Below, piece by piece: positions 30,935-41,287 of a DNA stretch of 64,000 nt. The stretch's first letter is position 1. The number at the start of each line of letters is the position of its first letter. The translations under genes were made by a program, and so were the position numbers. Source of the stretch: Balamuthia mandrillaris (taxonomy: Eukaryota; Discosea; Longamoebia; Balamuthiidae); NCBI GenBank assembly GCA_031835245.1, contig JAVKOQ010000071.1, forward strand, positions 147,494-211,493, given 5' to 3'. Below the pieces are notes generated by a model. The model did no database searches. It saw only the letters and a list, made by a program, of their open reading frames with translations, and had not been told where the DNA came from.

Positions 30935-33446
30935 TCACGCGGAGAACACAAACTTTCGTCGCTTGAGTTCCTCCCACAACATCCTCCTCTCCTTCTGTAC
31001 TCCGCCGAGAATGTCCGAGTTCTCCTCGGCGCGACGGATAAGATAAGGCATCACCTCCTTGACGGGTCCGTAGGGCACGTACTTGTAGACGGCATAGCCG
31101 TGGCGGCCCAGCGTGAAGGACACGTGATCGCACATGCCCAACAATTGCCCAAAGTATACTCCACCATCTGTGGGAATGTTATATTCCTGTTTTGGGTTTG
31201 AGTTTGTATCAGGTGGGAGGAAAAAAAGGATAAAGCAGATAAGAAAAAAGAGAAGAAAAACAAACCCGCATCTTTTGGATGGCGTGGAGAATAGACTTCT
31301 CGTTGTGAGTGGCGATCATAAGGTCCGCTCGCTCGTGGTTGGCAAGGATGAGGTCCATTACGCGATGATAGTTTTGGTTGGTAGCCTCGTAGTTTGGTTG
31401 AATTGGATCCGCGTAATTGTACTGAAAAAAATGTGGGTTAAGCTAAAAAGATATTTTGAATAATAGGGAGAGAGAAAATACTACCTTAAGAGCTCTAGCT
31501 CTCTCTTGGATCATGTAAGCTCCGCGAACGAGCTTAGCAGCGAACTTGAAGTCCCTGCGCTTGGCTCGTTCTAAGTCGATGGCGACGCGGCCAAAGCAAT
31601 CATTGAGATAGCACTGGTAGGTATTGAAGACGATAGGCTTCTCTTTGTTGTAGCGGCGCTGCATGTTGACGACCATGTGATCGATAGCCGGTTGGAAGTA
31701 GGTATGCTCCGCGTCTACCAATAAACGAACCTAGAAAAAAAGATAATTCAGTCAAGAAAGAAAAAAAGAAGAAAGAAGTTACCGTACCTCATTTTGAGCG
31801 GCCACTTCAGCCAAACGTTCCAAACGCTCGACCATGGCTTCCATGCGATGACACTCCTCCTCATTGAGAGAAGGTAAGAGACCTTTTTTGTAGGCAGAGG
31901 AAAAGAATGGCTGCATGGTCTCATCGTTGGGTGTCAGCGACTCAATCCAGTCCACAAAGTCAATAAAACCCGTCTTGGAAATATTCTATTCACAATGCAC
32001 AAATGTGAGCAAAGGTACGGTACGGTACGGTACGGTTAAATAAAAGAAAAGGACGTAAGAAGAAAAGGAGGAAGGTTAAATAAAAGAAAGCGAACCATTT
32101 TGTGGAAAAGAGCAGTGGTTTCCTCAGCACTAAGGTCGTTATCCAAGCTTTGCAGGGTGTAGAGAAAGTCCTCGTGAGATATCTTGCGATCAAGATAAGG
32201 GTTTGGCTCCTTCCTTCCATTCTCAAACTTCTTAAACAGTCTTCTAATCTCAAGAATAATTTCAGAGATACGCATAAGCAACTCGGGCTTACCCAGCGCT
32301 GTGACCTTTATGGCCACAAATCCTTTATCCCTATGAGCAGAGTCTTTGATGCTTGCTTCAAAGAGCTAAAGACAAAAAAAAAAAGAGAGAGAGAGAGAAA
32401 ATGAACATAAGCCCAGAGAAGCCAAAAAAAAAAAAAAAGAGAAAAAGAAGAGAACGGATACCTTCATGTGGTTGTCACACTCCTCTTCGCCCTCATAGAA
32501 ATAAGTACGAGCACTAACAACACCCATTCTTCTGTCCTTAAACTCTTGCTTCGGGCTGAACTGACGATGAATGATGTCTCCATTCTCCGCTCGCGTTCTC
32601 TGTTCAGCCTCTTCTTGCTGTCTCCTCATCTCGGCTTGTTGCCTCTCCAGATCTTCCTTGGCTTGAGAAAAGGACTGAGCGGGTTTGTTCTGAGGTACGT
32701 CCGACTCAGCAGCATAGTCAAGGATAGCTCCGATACCAGCCACTCGCAGGCGGTCGATAACAGGCAAGAACTCCTCCGCCTTCTCTCCTGCACAAAAGTG
32801 GGCAAAGAACGTTTGTTTCATCACCCACTCCACAGGCCTTGGAGCCCACGGTCTTCTCCGCCAGTTTAATAAGACGGGCCGAGTTACGAACGAGAAAGTT
32901 AAAGGAGCAGAGCTTAAAGATCAACAGGGCTCTGGCTATCTCTAAGTTGGTCTTGCTCCCATAAGCTACTCTACCGTCGTTGAACTCTGCCTCCACCTGT
33001 ACGCGACATGGCCGGGCTTCGACCTGAGGAAGAGCCTCCGCCTGTTGTGCTGTTTGGGACAGGACAGACTCCGCTTGCACCGCCGTTGGTACAAAGACGC
33101 TGCCGGGAGTAGCCACCAAAGTGGAGAATGGAGCTCCACTGACAGGAGCAACTCCTCCACCGGATGCTGCTGGAGCAACAAATGGAGTGGCAGAAGAGAC
33201 GGAAGGATGGTGGTGGTTGTGGTTGTGGTTGTGATGATTGGGATGAACGTGATGGTGGTGGTGAGAGCAAGTGCCAGCGGAGGGAAGGGAGGAAGGTGGT
33301 GCAGCACAGAGAGAACCAGCGGTGGCTCGGTAGCTAGCAAGCGACCTTGGAACTAAGCAAAGAGAAGCGTTGGAGGAGAGACGAGTGCTCCTCAGTTGTA
33401 CCTTGTTGCAGGAAGAATAGGCAGCAAAAGCACGGGATTTCCACAT
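30935..33446 (-). CDS. PRODH: Proline dehydrogenase, mitochondrial, with an apparent +1 frameshift
   Basis: Six exons (32462-33446, 32096-32365, 31788-31985, 31485-31730, 31266-31421, 30935-31186), all with phase-0 introns, give about 701 residues if one base is discounted. The enzyme oxidises proline to pyrroline-5-carboxylate with FAD. MWKSRAFAAYSSCNKVQLRS is a plausible mitochondrial presequence; a His-rich linker follows. Core motifs are TFFAHFCAGEKAEEFLP, GIGAILDYAAESD, VRLLVDAEHTYFQPAID, FNTYQCYLND, AAKLVRGAYM, MIATHNEKS and FGQLLGMCDHVSF. Between the TIM-barrel strands sits an EF-hand-like insert (DRKISHEDFLYTL; SKTGFIDFVDW). Exon 1 is one base too long: around 32834 the frame must shift between GSKA and VEWVMK. 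Confidence 0.88.
32015..32037 (+). repeat. (GGTAC)n pentanucleotide repeat in a proline dehydrogenase intron
   Basis: Four to five tandem GGTAC units in the intron between 31985 and 32096. Confidence 0.85.
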
Positions 33447-34969
33447 TCTGTTTTTTTCCTGTTTTTCTTGTCCTTTCGGCAAGTGCTCACTTAGACTCGA
33501 GCACAGAGAGTTTTGTGGATAAAGACTGGCTTTTAAGCGTCGGTGGTGTGCCTGTTGTGTAAAATAAGGTGCCGAGGCAACGCAAACGAACGTAAGCACA
33601 CCCAGTATTGCAGGCTTGCGCTAACACACACAAAAAAATAATAAAAAAATAAAATAACGAGTATGTATGTACAAAAAATCGAGCTAGTGTATGTTGTTCT
33701 TTTCGTTCGCAACCGAAATAAAAAAAAAAGAGGGAGAATGATGTCTTAAAATGAATAAGAGGAGAGAGGAGGTAGTTAATTTTTTCCTGTTAAGGGAAAA
33801 AACAGAGAAAGCGTGAAAATAAAACACCAAAAGGAAAGCAGGAGCGTGAGACAGAGGAAATGATAGCAACTGCCGACGAGGCCCAAAGCAAATGCAAATG
33901 GGTTTGAATTGGGATAGAGGGCGGAATTGAGCGCGAGTTTCCGCCCAATTGCTCCGCGAAACTTCCTTCCCCAAGAATTTCCATTTTTCGAAAAATTTAA
34001 GGAAAAAAAGAACAAAAAAATGGAGCGAAATTTGAGGGCAGAGCGAAGCGAAAAAAATGACCGTTTTTGCTGTTGTGGGAGAGGAGGGCGCGGTGGTGGG
34101 AGGAGGTAGTGGGCTGTTGGTGGTTGAAGATAGGTGGGGTAGAGAAAAAGAGCAGGCGTTGGTTTTGGGCAGGAAGAGGAGAGGTGGTGCGAAGTTGAAG
34201 GTGCGAAGACAGAGGAATAAATCCAAAAAAAAAAAAGAAATCAAGAAAATCAAAAAAAAAAAACGAGCAAACTTTTGCTCCAAGGAAATTTAGGAGTTCT
34301 GTTCACGACACACAAAACAAAGGTACAAACATAGCTAAAGGAGAGAGGAGGGAAGTTTTACCTGTGTGCTCTGTGCTGCTTCTCTTGTAGCGTGCGCACT
34401 TGGTGGTTGTAATGGCAGCTAAAAGGTGGCAGGAGTTTGTTTTTGTTTTCCTCTTGGTAAAGCACGGGTCTGCGCGACCACGTTAACCTTTTGGTACGAG
34501 TTGGTGGTTTACAAAAAGGGGAGTTTGTGGGTAAAGTTATGTAGCTTACAGGCTGCGTGCGTGTATGGTATGTGTTATGAATGGTTTTAAGGTGCAGAAA
34601 AAGGAGGAAGGAAAAAGGAATTACCTCCCCAGAAGAACTATCGAGAAATGAGGGGTCGAGCTCCGGCGGCGGACTTTTTGTTTGCTCCCCAACCCAAAGA
34701 GTCTATCTCCCCAAAATTACACCCCAGTTTAAATTCGGGGAGATAAAATCGATTGGTCGTCGACACGACAGATCTTTTTTTCAACGAGCCTTATTTGTTC
34801 CTGTCCTTCCAAAATACGATCACCCTACGCAACAGGCCCGTTCCGGGTGACCTGCGAAGTTTCCAAGGACTGAACGTCGACAATATTTCTCGGAGGACCC
34901 CTCTTTATAAAGTTGGCTTTGTTGGGAAGAACGCTATGCCAAGGAAAAAAAAACAACACGAAAGAAGGA
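33447..34969. other. 1.5-kb divergent intergenic region
   Basis: No supported gene between proline dehydrogenase (-) and the phosphatase-like gene (+). It contains poly-A/T runs (33640-33735), an AT-rich TTTTTCGAAAAATTTAAGG segment near 33985, a purine-rich Gly/Lys-coding-like stretch at 34057-34293 (78-codon ORF, no similarity) and G/T-rich sequence at 34350-34560. The promoter of the phosphatase-like gene is at the right end. Confidence 0.55.
34895..34911 (+). promoter_or_regulatory. Core promoter of the phosphatase-like gene
   Basis: A GGACCCCT motif is followed at once by TCTTTATAAA, a TATA-like box about 60 bp upstream of the ATG at 34970. CGTCGACA at 34758-34765 and CGTCGACA at 34875-34882 lie further upstream. 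Confidence 0.45.
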
Positions 34970-35638
34970 ATGGGCACGAACCACCAACATGCTTCTCCGG
35001 AACGGGTGCCTCTGCCCACGCTTTGCCCTCCCGCCAACTTTGGCATCGTGGAGCCAAACGTCTACCGCTCTAACGCTCTCTACCCCATCAACTTTCCCTT
35101 TATACGGCAGCTGAAGCTGAAGACCGTGGTCAGCCTCTCTCCTGACCTCCCCAACAAAGCCGTCTCCACCTTCTTCAGCGACAATGGCATCACCCTCATT
35201 CACTTGGGTTTGAAGACTTTGGACACCAAGTACAAGAAGGGAGCCTCCACGAACAAACCAATCTCTGAGGAATTGATCAAAGAAGCGTTGGAAGTGGTGC
35301 TTGACGCAGGGAGCCACCCCATCATGATCATGTGCAGCTCTGGCATCCACCAAACGGGAACGTTGGTGGGCTGTTTCCGACGTTTGCAGAATTGGAACCT
35401 TACACCCATTCTGCAAGAGTACAGAACCTTCTCGGGCAGCAGCACACGGTTTGCAAACGAACAGTTCATCGAGCTCTTTGATGTGGACCTGGTCACCCTG
35501 CCAGAGAACCTCCCTTGGTGGTTTGTGGAGCAGCAGCGCATGATGGAAGAAGAAATGGCGGAAGAGGAACAACAAGAACTGGAGAGACATGAAGGAGGAG
35601 GAAAGCAGCTTGCTGCAGCCACCGAACAGTGGTTTTGA
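34970..35638 (+). CDS. Siw14/OCA-type dual-specificity phosphatase-like protein, probable pseudophosphatase
   Basis: A single exon of 222 residues starting MGTNHQHASP. It follows the atypical DSP (Y_phosphatase2) plan: PPANFGIVEPNVYRSNALYP, then FPFIRQLKLKTVVSLSP, the catalytic loop, and a helical part GCFRRLQNWNLTPILQEYR and FANEQFIELFD. Family members act on phosphotyrosine or inositol pyrophosphates. The P-loop at about residues 120-129 reads MCSSGIHQTG: the Cys is present but the Arg of CX5R is Gln. Loss of that Arg should cripple phosphate binding, so a non-catalytic role is inferred, as for some OCA proteins. The acidic tail (EEEMAEEEQQELE) is probably disordered. The upstream in-frame reading starts with TTG, so ATG 34970 is chosen. 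Confidence 0.8.
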   Translation: MGTNHQHASPERVPLPTLCPPANFGIVEPNVYRSNALYPINFPFIRQLKLKTVVSLSPDLPNKAVSTFFSDNGITLIHLGLKTLDTKYKKGASTNKPISEELIKEALEVVLDAGSHPIMIMCSSGIHQTGTLVGCFRRLQNWNLTPILQEYRTFSGSSTRFANEQFIELFDVDLVTLPENLPWWFVEQQRMMEEEMAEEEQQELERHEGGGKQLAAATEQWF

Positions 35639-35689
35639 GTAGCAGCAATGCCATATTTCTTTTATTTCTTCGTTTCACACTTCCTTTCA

Positions 35690-35697
35690 TGTCGACA
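35690..35697 (+). promoter_or_regulatory. TGTCGACA octamer upstream of the DUF3228 gene
   Basis: A perfect palindrome 28 bp upstream of the ATG at 35726, in the 87-bp gap after the phosphatase-like gene. Confidence 0.4.
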
Positions 35698-35725
35698 CAA
35701 ACTCCAGGGTAACAGATTAAAAACA

Positions 35726-36751
35726 ATGTTGAGAGGGAGTGGTCGTCGCATCCGGCTGCACCCCTTTGCCTTTCGCCAGTTTGAGGATGCGAGCTACGCT
35801 GGCACCAGAGTAGTGGGCATGAGCAAGGCAGAGTTTGAGGAGAAGGTTAATCACCACTACGACCACAAAGAGGCTGAGTCTGAAACCACCTGTCTTGCTG
35901 AGGGGTAAGAGGAATCATATAATAACGAGCACGCTCCTCGATTACCTGTCTCACCACTTTTTCTAAACCTTTGAAGCTATGCACCTTTTTGCAAACATCT
36001 ATTTATACCAAACTTTACTGGCGCAACTGTTGGGAGTTTACGGATCACTCCTGAGAATGAACACCTGCTTCGGTTACCTCCACCCTCTTCTCCTCTTCTA
36101 TCCCCTCATTCCGTCGTTCTGTTCTCACTCACCCACTCCTCTTCGCTTCGTTGTTCTTCATTGTCTTCTCGTCCCTTGTTCTGTGTCTCTGTCTCTGTCT
36201 CTGTCTCTGTCTCTGTCTCTGTCTCCTCTCATTCTCGCGAATGCTGCAAAACAGGTCAGATTACGTTGCACGAAGAGAAGGAGAGCTACCTGTTTTAACA
36301 CGATGGTTTCCTCACGACAAAGTTACCCTCCCAACAGCAGCCTTCCTCGACATAATCCTTTACTCGTATGTTTTCTTCTTCTTGCGCCTATTGCTTCTTT
36401 TCATCGTACATTGTCATGACCAAGCCCAAAAAAACAACAGAAAAGAACAGATTGACAAAGAGGACGCTGCGATGGGATCTAACGAAAGCAGCAGTCTCTC
36501 AAACCAGGATTACCAATGGGGCATCGTTTCCATCAAAGCACAAAACGAAGAGTAGGTTACTCTCTTATCTTCCTTTCTACAAAGCTAAAAACAAACCCAA
36601 AACAAAACAAAGGTTTGAGTCACCAATGGCCCCAATAACAATGATGCGGAATGCGTTGGGCGTTAAGGATGGGGGCAGCGGTGTTGCACTCGATAGAGAT
36701 GCATACGCTCGCTCTGTTGCTTACTGGAAAGAACATGCAAATGTCTTGTGA
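35726..36751 (+). CDS. DUF3228 family protein
   Basis: Five exons (35726-35904, 35977-36072, 36255-36365, 36441-36551, 36613-36751) give 211 residues. It begins MLRGSGRRIRLHPFAFRQF. The body reads FCKHLFIPNFTGA, RITPENEHLLRS, ARREGELPVLTRWFPHD, then SKEQIDKEDAAMG, WGIVSIKAQNEEFESPMAP and NALGVKDGGSGVALDRDAY. From memory this is the DUF3228 family, found in bacteria and scattered protists and plants. No biochemical function is known. The acceptor at 36441 was chosen to keep the family-like YSKEQI junction. A (TCTCTG)n hexanucleotide repeat lies in intron 2 (about 36180-36222). The gene ends only 23 bp from the stop of the convergent BTB-SPRY gene. Confidence 0.75.
36180..36222 (+). repeat. (TCTCTG)n hexanucleotide repeat in a DUF3228 intron
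   Basis: About six uninterrupted hexamer units on the sense strand within the intron 36073-36254. Confidence 0.9.
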
Positions 36752-36774
36752 TGATGATAGCGCCCTCTTTGTAT

Positions 36775-38745
36775 TCACGTTTTGTAAAAGCACATCACTT
36801 CTTCTTCCTCTTTTTCTTCCTCTTCTGCCGTACGTTTTGATATTGCGTGTTTGCTCTCCTCATTTTCATCGTCAGCGTCCTCTTCCTCCTCTTCTGCTAA
36901 TCTAGAGTTGCTCTTCACTTCGATTTCCTTTTTGCCCTTGTCATTGGAGCAAGAGAGGCACCCGAATCTTTTGCTCCTTTCCCGCTTCTTCTTTGGATAC
37001 CGAATAAAGCTGAACGTTTCGCCATCACTGCCTCCTTCCAATTCTTTCGGACAAGCAGCAGCCAGGTTGATTTCCACCACCGCTCCTCCTATTGATCCCG
37101 AAACGGCGGGATAGGGCAAGAAGCCGAGGGCAGCATTCTCCACGGTGCGCTTGTCTTCATAATTGAGCAATGGAAGTCTTGCCTTTAGGTGACGAACCTC
37201 CTTGCCGTTGACGTATAAGCGAAAGCTGCGTTTTTGCCAGTCCAATCCAATACCCACATAATCCCCCTCCATGAATCCACCATTCTGGTGAAAGAGAGGC
37301 CCGCCTGGTAAAAAACTTTTGCCATGCGAGTGGAAAGCCAGACTGTGATTCGAATCTCTGTACATGTCTGGAACAAGATCCATTTCCTCTTTTTCATCTT
37401 TCTTGGAGGGGGGAAGAAAGATGAGGCCCAGAGCAACATCGCGGCCAGATAGTACGTGAAACTCGCAGTAAGGATAGGACGGGCTGAGAGGAGCTTTGCA
37501 AGGGAGGGTAGCGGTGTGCGTGGAGTTAGGGGCATTGAGCAGTGCGATTGTGTTGTTCTTGCGTAGGATGATGTTGGCTCGGTTTCGCCCTCGTTTTATG
37601 TCAAAACATTGGAGCGCTTTTTATCAGAAATGAAAAGCAGAGGGAAAAGAAGAAAGAATGGCTCTGAGCAGTCTTCGAAACAAAAGTACAGAAAGCGTCA
37701 CATACCTTTTCTGCGCTTTTTGTTCAGGAAAGTAGGAGCATAGCTCGGCAGCAACAACGCCTTGAAAGCGTCATAGAGGATAGCGCGAAGGTCCGGCAGC
37801 TCTTCCAGTTCCTTATGCGCCTCTAGGAGACGACTCAGAGCATCTGCATCTATGTAGGTGAAGCGTATTTGAGCCAAGAGGCGTTTCAGGACTTGATGCT
37901 TTCTGTAGGTATCGTCTCCTAGCTGGGCAACGTAGGTTAAAAGTGCATCCAGAGCTTCTTCTTCAGCACTTTGCAGCAAAGAAGAGATAAGTATACCTCA
38001 AAAATAAGAGGGACAAGAGCAAATACAGGAAGAGGAGAAGCAGTATAGCTGAGGCTAGTACAACAGAGAAGGTCAATACTTACTGGACCCATAACAAGTC
38101 ACTCCGAAGCATTGCCTCCCACACATCCACCGGCAACGACATCAACCTCCCCTTGTCCCATCTCAACATGGCCCCAAACCTTTCCGCCAGCATTGTCCCG
38201 CAGGCATCACACAAAGGCCTGCAATCCACCGCCTGCACCACATCCAACAAGAAGCACATGTTCTCGGTGGAGACCTGTTCCCCCAACAACCGTCCACAAA
38301 CATCCTTGAGCGAGGCTACGCCGTACCTATCGCTCAAGAAGAGCAATGGCAAGACGTTGAAACTGTCCACGAAATCGGTAGCACCGGTGTACATGTGTTT
38401 TATCATGAGCTTGAAGCAGTCACGCTCCTTTGCATCGGAGAGGTCCTCTATGGCAAGCTCGGAGGGGCACTCAGCGCTGAGTATCATGCCGCGCAGTCGA
38501 TCGCTGCAGGCGCAGAGGACCGTTTTGTGAGCTTTCAGCTGTTCCACGGTTTGTTGTTGTGCCGGGCCGAGCAGCAGCAGCAGGGTGATGTCGCCGCACC
38601 GCTCCACGTTGCTGTACAGTTGGGCGAAGCTGCGGCGAACCATTTCGCCAAAGAAAGAGGCGTCCAGGCCGGAATGCTTGGTTTTGGCCAGGGAGGCAAC
38701 ATCTACGCCTCTAAACAGGCCAACGGGCCGCTCTTCCAGTTCCAT
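36775..38745 (-). CDS. BTB-BACK-like and SPRY domain protein
   Basis: Three exons (38084-38745, 37706-37968, 36775-37616) give 588 residues. The N-terminal half is a BTB/POZ domain: GDITLLLLLG, LKAHKTVLCACSDRLRGMI, FKLMIKHMYTGATDF, LLFLSDRYGVASLKDVC. It is followed by a helical BACK-like region (FLLDVVQAVDCRPL, LDALLTYVAQLGDD). The C-terminal half carries a SPRY fold (YCEFHVLSGRDVALGLIF, GGFMEGDYVGIGLDWQKRS, FRLYVNGKEV, LGFLPYPAVSG). The tail is Lys/Glu-rich. BTB domains commonly recruit Cul3, and SPRY domains bind peptides, so a substrate adaptor for ubiquitination is a reasonable inference. The start is the ATG at 38743-38745; the longer frame opens with TTG. Confidence 0.82.
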
Positions 38746-38885
38746 CACTACGTGCAAAAACCTTTATTGTTCTTTTTCTTCTCCAATTTTTTTTTTGCTC
38801 CCGCCAAAATTTTTCGAAGCATTACGATATTTGGTCGACATAAATATCAAATTAGAAAATTTAATTAAAGGATTATCAATTAAAT

Positions 38886-38893
38886 TGTCGACA
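38886..38893 (+). promoter_or_regulatory. TGTCGACA octamer in the BTB-SPRY/Rac divergent promoter
   Basis: A perfect palindrome in the 305-bp gap between divergent starts at 38745 (-) and 39051 (+). A variant, GGTCGACA, lies at 38833-38840. The sequence between them is very AT-rich. Confidence 0.4.
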
Positions 38894-39050
38894 GTAATGC
38901 TTTTTGTCTTCTTTATTGTTCCCCGAACAAAAGAAGCGAAGGGGCAACAAAAAAAAAATTGGAAGAGACAAGAGGGGGGGATTCTCTCTGGTTTGTTAAC
39001 AACCCACACACCATAACAAGCAAAAAGAGAATTTTGCAAACGACTCCAGT

Positions 39051-40316
39051 ATGAAGGCTATAAAGTGCGTTGTGGTGGGGGATGGCGCAATTGGAAAAAC
39101 CTGCATGTTGATGTCTTTCTCCAAGAACACGTTCCCGGAGTCCTACGTGCCCACCGTCTTTGACAATTTCAACACCGCCATCATGGTGGACGATGTGCCT
39201 TACAATCTTACGTGAGAGTCATCCTTGCTATGTCTTTTTGTTTTCTTTCGTTTTCTTAACGTTTCCTTTTCCCCCTCAAAAAAAAAAAAAAAAAAAAAAA
39301 AACCAGACTCTGGGATACTGCTGGTACTTTGTTTGCCCCTTTTTGTTTCATCTTTCCTTTTATTTTTCTTTCTTATGTGAACTATTTTTTTTTTCTTTGA
39401 TCTGCTAAACAGGCCAAGAAGAATTTGATCGGCTAAGAGCGCTTTGTTATCCACAAACGGACGTCTTTCTGGTTTGCTTCTCTTTGGAGAACCCCAACAG
39501 CTTTGAAAACATTTCTCTTCGTGTAATGCCTCCCACTCCTCCTTTCTTCTCTGTCTTCTCCACTTTCCCCTCTCGTTCTCTATTTTATTCCCTCCAGTTC
39601 TCTCTTCTCTCCATGCTGTGTCGTTCTCTTTCGCTTTTCTCTCAAACTGAAGTGTTACTTTATCTTCGCGTTTATGCATTTGTATACATAGTGGCACCCA
39701 GAGCTGAAAGCTCATTGTCCAGGAGTACCGTATGTGTTAGTTGGCACCAAACTAGATCTAAGAAAAGACCCTAAAACATTGGAGAACCTGGAGAAGTTGA
39801 AACTCTCACCCATTACCACAGAACAGGTTCGTTATTTCTTCTTTGTCCTTCCATTCGTTTTTTCTTTGCCACCCAGACAAACAACAGAGAAAGAATAAAG
39901 AAAAAACAACATAAAAGAACTAGACAAGAAGAAGAAGAAGAAGAAGAAGAAGAAACAAGAAACAAGAAAGAAGAACAAGAACAAGAACAAGAACAAGAAT
40001 GAGAACAAATAGAGAAACGAAAAGAGAAAAACGAAACTCGAAAAACAAGACAACGCAAAGCAGCAAGCAAACTCTTCGCTTATTATTTTAAAAAATCTAA
40101 TAGGGCATAAAACTGGCCGAGTCCATCGGAGCTTTTGCTTATTGCGAATGTTCCGCGATGACACAAGAAGGCCTAAAGAACGTGTTCGACGAGGCAGCGC
40201 GCTGCTTTGTGGCGTACGAGAATGAGGGAATGGAGGGCAGCGACGAGGAGGACGGCGCCGCTGGTCCTCCAGCGAGCAACAACGGGGCCAAAGGCAAATG
40301 TTGTGTGCTGTCTTGA
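39051..40316 (+). CDS. Rac/Rho-family small GTPase
   Basis: Five exons (39051-39211, 39307-39323, 39413-39522, 39692-39826, 40104-40316) give 211 residues; exon 2 is only 17 bases. The motifs are P-loop GDGAIGKT, effector region [21 protein letters not shown], the specificity loop GTKLDLRKD, and [16 protein letters not shown]. The C-terminus CCVLS ends in a CaaX box for prenylation, preceded by a short acidic/Gly/Ala linker rather than the usual polybasic stretch. Rac-like proteins signal to actin at the membrane. The match to human RAC1 (QTDVFLICFSL and LVGTKLDLR equivalents) is strong; it is one of many Rac paralogues expected in an amoeboid cell. Confidence 0.95.
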
Positions 40317-40547
40317 AAGGCAAAGGAGGCATGCCTCTCTCGACTTCTATCTCTCTTATATTTTTTTAAAACGAGAAACTTTTGTTGTAAAAATAATAAT
40401 AATCGTTTTTTTTGTTAGGCGAAAGACACAATCGATAACTATTCAAAATAGTTTGACGATATTATAGTCAGGTTAAGAAATAACGTTGATAATTCACTAA
40501 ACTATCGATATAATCCGCCTTAAAAGTTTCTCAGAAAAGTTTACAGT

Positions 40548-40555
40548 GACCCCTG
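40548..40555 (+). promoter_or_regulatory. TGACCCCT octamer upstream of the E2-RING fusion gene
   Basis: It lies 68-75 bp upstream of the ATG at 40623, nearly the same distance as the copy before 774. Confidence 0.35.
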
Positions 40556-40622
40556 AAAACAAAAAGAAAAAAGCAGAAGAGAGAACCAAAAGTAAAGTAG
40601 AGAGAAGAGAAAAAAAATAGGA

Positions 40623-41245
40623 ATGCAAGTAGCGGGGGACCAGTGGTCCTGCTCGGTGTGCACCTTTCTCAATGACAACCACAAAACCAAATGCGAGATG
40701 TGCAACGGCCCTTCTCCTTCCGCCCTTTTGAGCACTCTCTTTTCCCCTGCCTCTTCGGTTTCGCCCTCTTCTTCCTTGTCCTCGTCGACGCCTTCTTCCA
40801 CTTTTTATTCTCCTTCGTCCGCTCCTGCCTTTACCCCTTCTTCTACCGCCCTTTCTTCTTCTCCTTTTCCACCTCCTCTTCCCCCTGCTGCTTCTGTTCC
40901 CTACTTTCCTTCTTCTTTTCCTGTGCCCTCTTCCAGGCGAACAGACAGGTCAGAGATCAGAGCGCCCCCTTCCAGCGAATGCCTTAGAAGATTGGTCCTC
41001 GACCTTAAAGAGGTGCAGAAGAGCAAAGACCCCACCATTCATGTCTGTCCCGATGAGAACGACGTAACGCGAGTACAAGCCCTCATCATTGGCGTGGAGG
41101 GGACTCCCTATCATGGAGGCTTCTTTCTCTTTGGTTTGTTGATCTTTCTTTCGACCCTTTTTTTTCTCTCCATATCTCTAATTTTTTATTTGTTTTTTGT
41201 CATTTTGAGTTTGAGGCACACTTTTTTAACCATGTTGTTGCTCTG

Positions 41246-41287
<42 letters not shown>

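Noticed and set aside
34057..34293. 78-codon ORF with Gly/Val start and Lys-rich end
   Set aside because: No similarity, low complexity, no neighbours or promoter features; not supported as a gene.
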